Positions 57,197 through 64,000 of a stretch of DNA of 64,000 nucleotides are shown piece by piece. Position 1 is the stretch's first letter; every line of letters starts with the position of its first letter. The position numbers were made by a program, and so were the translations under genes. The stretch comes from Dastarcus helophoroides (taxonomy: Eukaryota; Arthropoda; Insecta; Coleoptera; Bothrideridae): positions 9,470,857-9,534,856 of the forward strand of contig CM053331.1 of NCBI GenBank assembly GCA_028583605.1. The letters run 5' to 3'. Under the pieces are notes generated by a model. The model ran no database searches. It saw only the letters and a program-made list of their open reading frames with translations, and was not told the DNA's origin.

Positions 57197-57415
57197 TTAT
57201 TCTTCCGCATGTAAAACGCTATATTGCTTTTGAAATGACCGCTTTGTGAAGTGTTCGGTTTGATTAAACCAAAACGTGTTTTGAAATCTACATGTCCAGC
57301 TATGAATTGCTAATGGCTCAAAGTATTTCAATTGGAGCTGAATTTTTATGCTTAACCCGATATTAATGCTACAAACAACAAAGAATATTAATTTCACTTT
57401 ACACTTGCACATCAA
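57197..57415 (-). CDS. Candidate first exon with signal peptide
   Basis: A 72-codon minus-strand ORF from ATG. Residues 1-22 look like a signal peptide (basic start, then LIFFVVCSINIGLS). The mature part contains KYFEPLAIHSWTCRFQNTFW and a run to the stop without low-complexity sequence. The arrangement (signal, short helix, aromatic-rich strand with a Cys) faintly recalls the first exon of insect ionotropic receptors, a weak analogy only. No clear donor before the stop. Confidence 0.25.
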   Translation of the reverse strand: MMCKCKVKLIFFVVCSINIGLSIKIQLQLKYFEPLAIHSWTCRFQNTFWFNQTEHFTKRSFQKQYSVLHAEE

Positions 57416-57560
57416 AGGGAAACTAATTAATTAATTTTTAATAAAGTATAAGAGTATCATTAACTGAAAATGCATAAGTGTCATATATGTATTTGTATTG
57501 GAAATGAAAATTCAGGGGATTATTTAGAGGCAAGCTTTCGCAATATGGGGCATGTGTAGA

Positions 57561-57820
57561 CTTCCGTTGAAGTTGGCCTCACCGTACTGGATCGACCGTT
57601 AAAGTTGCTACTCCCCGTAATCCCCTACCATTAGTCGAAAAATATATATGTTTTATTGCTTCTTGGGCGGTTGAATGAGTTATTCAAAAGTGGCGCTAAA
57701 ACTCGAAAGTCTAATTCGTTGTTCAAAAATTATAGTGGGGGAATATCGGCGCAACTTTAGCGATCGCATCTTGACAACTTTAACGAGCGTGCAACTTTAA
57801 CGGGCGCAACCTTAGTGGGA
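57561..57820. repeat. Foldback repeat with CGCTAAAGTTGC ends, copy 2
   Basis: Aligns with 1721-1967: TCACCGTACTGGATCGACCG, TCGAAAAATATATATGTTTT, TTATTCAAAAGTGGCGC and AGTGGGGGAATATC occur in the same order. The ends are diverged copies of the same inverted motif (CTTCCGTTGAAGTTGG; GCAACTTTAACGGGCGCAAC). Confidence 0.75.
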
Positions 57821-57912
57821 GTCGGCTGTATTAAGTGTGTTATAAATCGACAAGGGCTATTTATAGATTCAGATGTCAAAGGTACAAAAAAAAAGTTTCA
57901 TAAACACTTATT

Positions 57913-60110
57913 AGTAGAGACCGGATTGTATGCATTTACATATTTGCAGTTTACAAATGCATATTTCATCCATTTTTACCTGTTATTGCATATTGGCAGA
58001 AAGAAACCAAACTACAAATTCTGAAATATTGGTCTTTAGCATATAGTTCAGAAGAATTATAATATTTGCTGAAAAAAAATCTCATTTTAGTACCTAGCAA
58101 CCAAATAACCAATCCAATAAACGAGTTAGGTGGGTACGTAACTTGCAGAATGCTCCCAAATGCTGTGGTTCCTTTCTACAAAACAATAAATTAATAATAT
58201 AATAAATAATACATTAACATTAAGATAGGCGCTGGATGGGCACTTATTCTTCTTGGTAAAAGCAGTCGATCTAAAATGTACAGTCAACTAAGAAGCCTTT
58301 TCTAGAAATTACCATTTTTTTTTCAAAATTCGTCGTTTTCTTGAAATTTTGAAATTCAATCGAAATATTGACTTTTTTCTCAAAATTCCTTTTTCGCAAA
58401 ATTTTAACATTTTTCGTTATTTTTTCTTCAATATTCTCTTTAAAAATTATATCTTTTGGAAATTTCCATGTTTTTTAAACCCAAATTTTTGCAAAATTCG
58501 AAGCGTTTATCAAAATTTGACTTTTGTCTCACAATTTTGACGATTTTTTGGTAAAAAAGTAGGAAGTTTGAAAAAAATATTTTTGGATATTATACATTTT
58601 TCTAGAAATACAAAAAGTCCAGAAAACTTTAAACAAAGTTTTCGAGATTTTTTTAATTCCAATTTTCTGAAAATTCCATCTTAATTATCAAAATGTTGAC
58701 ATTTATCTCAATATGAGTTGTTTTCTGAGGTCATGGTGAAGCACTTGACTCCCTCTGAATTGAACAGTCAAGAAAAAATAAATATTCAACCGGAAAATTT
58801 TGAGTTTTTGTCAAAATTGGCATAATTTTTTTTTCAAAATTTAAGAAAGACTGAAATATTTTGAATTTCTACTAAATTTTGACTTTTTCCTTGAAATGTC
58901 AATCTTTTTCTGGTAATAATTTTTCTCCATTTTTTTTTCAAAATTCATTTTTGTAATTAGAAACTTTAATCGTATCCCCCTAAATTCATATTTTTTTCAA
59001 AAGTTGAAATGTTTTCAAAAATCTTTTGTTTTTCATTAACCTTTATCCTGAAAATTAGGCTTTCTATACAAAATTTTATTATTTTTCTAGAAATTCGTCT
59101 ATTTCTCGAAATTTTGATTTTGTTCTTTTCAAAATTCGTCTCCTTTTAATTCCCCTTTTATGCACAGAACCTGACTTTTTTCTTAAAATTTGACTTTTTG
59201 CCATAATTTTCTTTCTTAAGGTTTTTCTCGAAATTCCGTTATTTTTCTTAACATTAGATTCATTTTAAAATATTCTATCTGCTAGAATCTGAACTTTCCG
59301 ATATGTTGACTATTTGCTTAAAATTCGCCTTTTCCTCGAAATGTTCATATTTATTTCAAAATTCGGTATTGAGTATTTCTGGAAATGACAACTTTTTCTT
59401 CAAAATTGGTCTATTTTTTTTGTAAATTTCGATCTTTCATTCGAAATTTATATTTATTTTTTCAAAATCTCGTTTTCGAAATTTAGATTTTTTTCTTGAC
59501 ATGCGCCTTTTTCTCGAAATTTCAACATTTTTCTCAAAATCATCTTTTCAAAATTTCTACTTTTGTGATCCTACAAAACTAAACTTTTTTTCGAAGTTCG
59601 GTTTTTTTTGCAAAATTTCGGTATTTTGTTCAAAATTCGTCTTTTTTCATAAATAAAACTCTCAAAATTTGATTGTTTTTGTAAGAAACTAATATCTATA
59701 GGAAATTACTATTGTTTTCTTTAAGTTTTGCCTGCTTGCTCGAAATTTTTCTTTTTCGGGTTATTCGATTTGTTTTATTGGTTCTCAAATTTCAATTTTA
59801 TTCAAAAATTTTCTTTTTTCTTAAAATTGATTCTCTTTGAATGATTTCGATCGTCGACTGTCGAAAGTTAAGCCGTTTTGTTAGAATGTTACCGTGTTTC
59901 AAAATTCCATTATTTTAAGTTTATTTTTCTAAAAATTTCAATATTTTAGAACCTCAATGTCAAGAAATTTTGACAAAATTACTAAGGTTTCTGGAAATTT
60001 AGACTTTTTCTTCGAAATTTACCTTTTTTTCCGAAATTTCGATTTCGGCTCTTAAAATAGGCATTTTTCCCAAATTCGCCCTTATCCAGTTTTATCGTTG
60101 GCAAATTTTT
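57913..60110 (+). repeat. Long AT-rich dispersed element, copy C
   Basis: Head TAGAGACCGGATTGTATGCA, then about 320 bp matched by 33428-32775 in reverse (for example TACCTAGCAACCAAATAACC, TGCTGTGGTTCCTTTCTAC), then GGCACTTATTCTTCTTGGTA with AAAGCAGTCGATC (58238-58272), CTCCCTCTGAATTGAACAGT with CAAGAAAAAATAAATATTCA (58749-58790), and CTGCTAGAATCTGAACTTTC (59280-59299). The body is T-rich oligomeric sequence. The 3' side is cut by the LINE at 60115. No coding capacity. Confidence 0.65.
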
Positions 60111-60114
60111 TCTG

Positions 60115-60900
60115 GTTGCCGTTGATAGCATCTCATCCGAAATACTTATGATTAATTTAGAAGTACCTCAGGGGTCTGTTCTGTCTTTTTTTGTTTCTGT
60201 TACACATAAAGGATCTCTTAGCTTAAACTTCTAATTAGAGATACAGCTACGCAGATAATAGCAGCTTGGTGTTATCTTTTTTTTCTCCGACAAACCATTA
60301 ATCGTCGCTGCTTCAGATCGGCCAAGGAAACAGAAGAAGCAAATGATTAATAGGGTATCTTAACATCGTTTTGGAATGGGACAGAAAAAATCTGGTTGAC
60401 TTCACTGTTTCAAAAACTTAGGCCGCGGTTTTCTCTAAGAAAACATCAAGGGATGATGCAACAAACATAGCCATGAACTGGTACAATTCTGGGATCAAAT
60501 CAATCTATCGTAGGAGAAGAGGCCATCACCAACTCTTGAGACCGACATGTACGTTCCATTGCCAAGTCCGCCACTCAGAAGCTAGTCTTTCTTTTCAGAG
60601 TTAAAAAGTACTTTACATCTCATCAGCTCTGCTTTCTTTATACAAAGTTCAAGTTAGGCCGAACACCGAAAAACTGTTTTTATGTTTCGACTTGCGCTCC
60701 AAAGCACACTTTGGGTTTTTCGAATTTAATTCAAAGAACAAACGATTTGCCTAATTGATGACGAGAGTTTCACTGATTCTCTTGGAACACTGGAGCACAG
60801 GACGAATGGTTGATAACTTATCTCTTTTCTACCACTACTTTAATGGGAGATGCTCACAAAAACTAATAGGATTGATCCCCCAAGCGCAAAATTTTTGAAA
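60115..60900 (+). pseudogene. Jockey/CR1-like LINE, copy 2, decayed
   Basis: Same family as 29701-30400. It extends further upstream, into the RT palm: VPQGSVLS, then FLFLLHIKDLLA, and YADNSSLVLS where the active-site box normally reads YADD. Then NLVDFTVSKT and AAVFSKKT, and at 60560-60660 nucleotide sequence close to the first copy (AAAAAGTACTTTACATCTCA, TCAAGTTAGGCC). It ends near GLIPQAQNF, about 150 codons before the C-terminus of copy 1. Many stops and frame changes. Both ends are truncated. Confidence 0.8.
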
Positions 60901-61776
60901 CCTAAAAAGAAAATCGATAAAAACGAAACCGCTTATAGTCATTTTCCTTAAGAATCGTTATCTCTAGACAATTTTTTCAAAAGACAAAATTTTTTGGAAG
61001 AAAGCTATATTTTCCCTGATGCAGTTTGTTTAAGAAAAATGTAACCTTGGTAAATATTCCGATCGATAAAACGAGAGGTGGGCAGTAAAAACTATCATCC
61101 AGTATATTGCATTTAAAAAATAAGCCTTAACAGTTTAAATATTGTATAAAATTGAAATATCAACACGAATTTATGGAGTTAGTAATTAAATTATTTTGTT
61201 TTGACAACTATAAGTCTTATAATTTTTACACTATTTTTTTCATATATCTTATTTATTTTCATGGATATACAGTCAAACATTATCAATGAAAGGAGACACT
61301 ATTATCTCAAAAATTATCTGAAAGAGACAGCTAAAACGCTTACCATGCAAATAGCTACTTCTACATTTATATTATTTTCTTTATCCTTCAACGATTAAAA
61401 GTTGTAATGAAGCCCTTAAAATGCAGAATGTAAATATTTTTAGTACGGAGAATTTGTTCTTGTTAATTAAATAAACATTAAGGGAAACGCTGCGGAAGTT
61501 GGCGAAATGAGAAGTAATGAATTAATAGAGTTTTAATAATATTCAAGGAAAATAAAAACTTTTGAAAACAAGCGGCAAACTTAGTTGAGGAAAAATACAA
61601 ACTTTCTTGTAACCAAATATTCATTCCAAACTTGATGGAAAAGACATCGATCGCATATAGTTTGTTCCTCGTTTGGCGAATCTCTCGTTTTCCTTACGCC
61701 AGGATTTTCCAAACTTTTCGATGTTTACTCCACATTGATACATAAGCGGCGATCAGTAGGTGGTAGGTAAAAAATG
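60901..61776. other. Unassigned DNA
   Basis: 61201-61398 (+) is a 65-codon frame opening with a hydrophobic helix (LIIFTLFFSYILFIFMDI); it lacks splice or domain support. Otherwise no repeat or gene seen. Confidence 0.3.
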
Positions 61777-61836
61777 AACTGACTAATAAGTATTAGTCAG
61801 TTAAAAAATAAACTGACTAATAATTATTAGTCAGTT
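61777..61836. repeat. Two tandem 26-bp palindromes
   Basis: AACTGACTAATA-AG-TATTAGTCAGTT (61777-61802) and AACTGACTAATA-AT-TATTAGTCAGTT (61811-61836), eight bases apart. They are enclosed by AGGTGGT (61758) and ACCACCT (61849), and a further small stem CCTGC-TTC-GCAGG follows. The whole can fold as one long hairpin or two small ones. Confidence 0.9.
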
Positions 61837-62129
61837 ATATTTTTTATAACCACCTGCTTCGCAGGAACAATATCACCAATCACGTTTTTATCACAATTTC
61901 TGAGTAAGCAGTGAATTGGTTGTTTAAGTATAAAGTATTTTGGGTAGATAGTAACTTTTATGATCCAGTTGCGTGTTTTATATGACAACTAGGAAAGCTG
62001 TGCATATGTTCGTTTTTAAAAACTTATTTTGTGACAATTTTTTGAACGTAATCAATTCCACATTTACAAGGAATTTAGAAGTTTTAAGTTTTGTAATTAA
62101 AATGAAATTTAGGGATTTTTCTTACATTG
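61837..62129. other. Unassigned DNA
   Basis: Spacer to the last T-rich block; nothing recognised beyond the small stem noted with the palindromes. Confidence 0.3.
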
Positions 62130-63855
62130 TATACATCTTGCATTTCTTGAAATGTTTTGGTTTTTTGAAAATTCAGTCTTTTGTTGGAGAATTCGACTTT
62201 TTTGAAAATTTTAACTTTCTAACAATTTTTCGATTTTCTTAAAATGTCAGCATTTCAGAATTAAAAAAAATCGAAACATCTTTTCAAAATTTCCACCTCT
62301 CTTCAAAATTTTGTCCTTTTTTAAATTTTGGTGTTTTTAATTTCAATTATTTTTGCCAAACCTCGGTTTGTTCTCAACATTTGGATTTGACAATTTTGAT
62401 CTTTTTGAAATTTCTCATTTTTTTTTCTTCACGAATTGTATTTAAAGCTTTTTGTAATTTTACTTTTCGCTTAACATTTTAATTTGTTTTAAGAAATAAG
62501 ACTTTTTCAAAATTTAGAATTTTTTGAAAATATAACTGTGAAGATTGTATATGCCTATTTTTGAAAAGTTAGATTATTTTTTAGAATTTGGGCTGTTCAA
62601 CTTTTTAAACTTATGAAATTTTTAAATTATTAAAAACTTCAGCTTTTTTCTAAATTTCGTCTACGAGTTTTTCGAATTTTGACGAAATTCCAACATTTTG
62701 GTAAATCACGACTTTCTTTCACTTGTAGTGTTTAGACTTTTTGTTTATTTTGACCTTCTTGAAAATGTTTTCATTTTTGAATTTGGTTTTTTTGTCAATT
62801 ACGTCTTTTTTTGATCTTTTTGAAAATGTTGGCTCTTTGACTTTTTCGATTTTAAAAATTCTGGTTTCTTCAACTTTTTCCTCATTTTCAACTTTTTACT
62901 TCTCCTGATAATACTGATTCTTTGAAAACTTTCTAAAAATGTCGATGTTTTAAAACTTAAACTTTATTCAAAATTTCATCCCGAAATTTTGATATTTTTC
63001 ATTTCAAATATTCTTTAAAATTTAAACTTTTTACAAAATCTGTACCTAAGAATTCAACTACTTTGAAAATTTTAACTTGTTTGACTTCAAAGATTTTGTG
63101 ACTTTCTGATCTAAGTTCTCTAATTTCAAGTTTTTTAAAGATTTTTTGTGATACCAGACTTTTTTAATTTAAATTTTTTTAAAATTTTTGCCTTTTTAAA
63201 AATTGGATTTCTTGTAACTCTTGAATTTGACTTATTTTTTCATCGTTTAATTTTAGTTGTTTCCTTAAAATTTTGACTTTTCTAAAGTACTTAACATTCT
63301 TTTTTGGCAATGTCAACTTTTTGAGTATTATTGAAAATAGCATCTTGTTTAATTAGGTGTTTTCAAATTTTCGACTTTTTAAAATTTTGATCTAATTGAA
63401 AATTTCAACTTTCTCAAAATTTCGGCTGGGCATTTCTAAATTTTTTTAGAATTTTGACATTTTTATAAATTACGACTCTTTTATAATATCTACTATCAAA
63501 ATTTTTGTTAACTTCAATTTCCTTCACTTTCCTTAAAATTTTAATTTTAATTTATTTAGATTTTATTAAAATTTTCCACTTTTTTAAAAATTTAAGCTTT
63601 TTTCTACAAATTTTATTCCCTTTTTGAAAATTCGAACCTCGGATCTTAATAATTTTGTTGTTTTTTTTAATTTGTTTTTTGAAAATGTGTTTTTTAGACA
63701 TTTTTGATCATTTCAATACTTTAGATTTCCACCTTTTTCAAAATTATATTTGGAAATTTTGAATGTTTTTTTTTGCTTTCGATTATTTTTATAAATTTCC
63801 ACCTACTTTTAAAAACAGAATTTTCAATATTTTTTTAGTTTCATCTTTTTTCTAT
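62130..63855 (+). repeat. T-rich oligomeric block
   Basis: TTTTTGAAAATTTTAAC and TTTTTCAAAATTTCCACC units through 1.7 kb with plus-strand T excess. The landmarks of the long element (CTGCTAGAATC..., CTCCCTCTGA...) were not seen here, so it may be a different part or a different family. No gene. Confidence 0.6.
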
Positions 63856-63859
63856 CTCT

Positions 63860-64000
63860 GTGCATTAGAATCCTTGTCTTCTGGAAACTTTCCTAGAGAG
63901 CAGCCGTTTCGTTAGGTAGCAGGGTTTTGACTGTTGGTAGTTCAGCTACCTATGCTTCCACTATACATGCATGGAGGCTGCATGAATTTGCAGTCTAGGT
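63860..64000 (-). repeat. Dispersed foldback repeat, CAAGTAGAAT family, copy 3, cut by window end
   Basis: Reverse complement begins ACCTAGACTGCAAATTCATG at 64000 and ends GGATTCTAATGCACAG at 63860, matching 48170-48320. The hairpin module present in the other copies is missing at the 63860 end, and the rest continues beyond the window. Confidence 0.8.

Noticed and set aside
1..64000. CRISPR array, operon, tRNA or rRNA genes
   Set aside because: No regularly spaced direct repeats, no cloverleaf with TTCGANTC-type arm and no ribosomal sequence recognised; the repeats present are tandem or dispersed eukaryotic types.

Overview
The window is AT-rich, intron-like or intergenic eukaryotic DNA, and its mobile elements point to an insect (order not decidable). 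It carries Tc1/mariner-type transposons including a DD41D relative, RTE-like and Jockey/CR1-like LINEs, an RNase H-bearing LINE end, and gypsy-style solo LTRs. There are no bacterial-type genes or operons, no tRNA or rRNA gene was seen, and no long intact ORF exists. Host coding sequence is at most a few short exon candidates on the minus strand (9.3-9.6, 17.36-17.58, 56.83-57.12 and 57.2-57.4 kb), none assigned to a named gene.

Layout. Roughly 1-14 kb holds AT-rich oligomer blocks with a foldback repeat (1.7 kb), a solo LTR (4.07-4.45 kb) and small inverted-repeat elements. 14.5-16.6 kb is a broken LINE (LINE copy 1) that runs into a GAA microsatellite. 17-20 kb has an exon candidate, a palindromic element and a mariner N-terminal fragment. 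20.3-24.1 kb is AT-rich repeat with tandem duplications. 24.2-25.3 kb is a second LINE of the same family whose 3' microsatellite tail has become a 1 kb pure-purine tract. 27.54-27.91 kb is a second solo LTR of the 4.07 kb family, same length, opposite strand. 29.2-33.4 kb holds a Jockey/CR1-like LINE and a long AT-rich repeat. 33.4-35.9 kb is unassigned. 35.9-40.9 kb holds small TIR repeats, a LINE RNase H end and more AT-rich blocks. 40.9-56.6 kb holds three TA-flanked transposons with very long terminal inverted repeats; one has a 2.9 kb element nested inside it and one still carries a broken DD41D transposase. 57-64 kb holds exon candidates, a second copy of the long AT-rich repeat, a second Jockey/CR1-like LINE, a palindrome cluster and the start of another dispersed repeat.

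The main observations are these. (1) The AT-rich 'simple' sequence is at least partly a multi-kilobase dispersed repeat: the same landmarks recur in the same order at 20.3-23.1, 31-33.4 (reverse) and 57.9-60.1 kb. (2) The 1 kb purine tract starts exactly where a LINE ends. (3) Two independent DD41D-type transposase remnants both have Asn in place of the third catalytic Asp. (4) A 2.87 kb TG...CA insertion with a 4-bp duplication splits one transposon's right arm. All boundaries were found by eye; no alignment or database search was possible.
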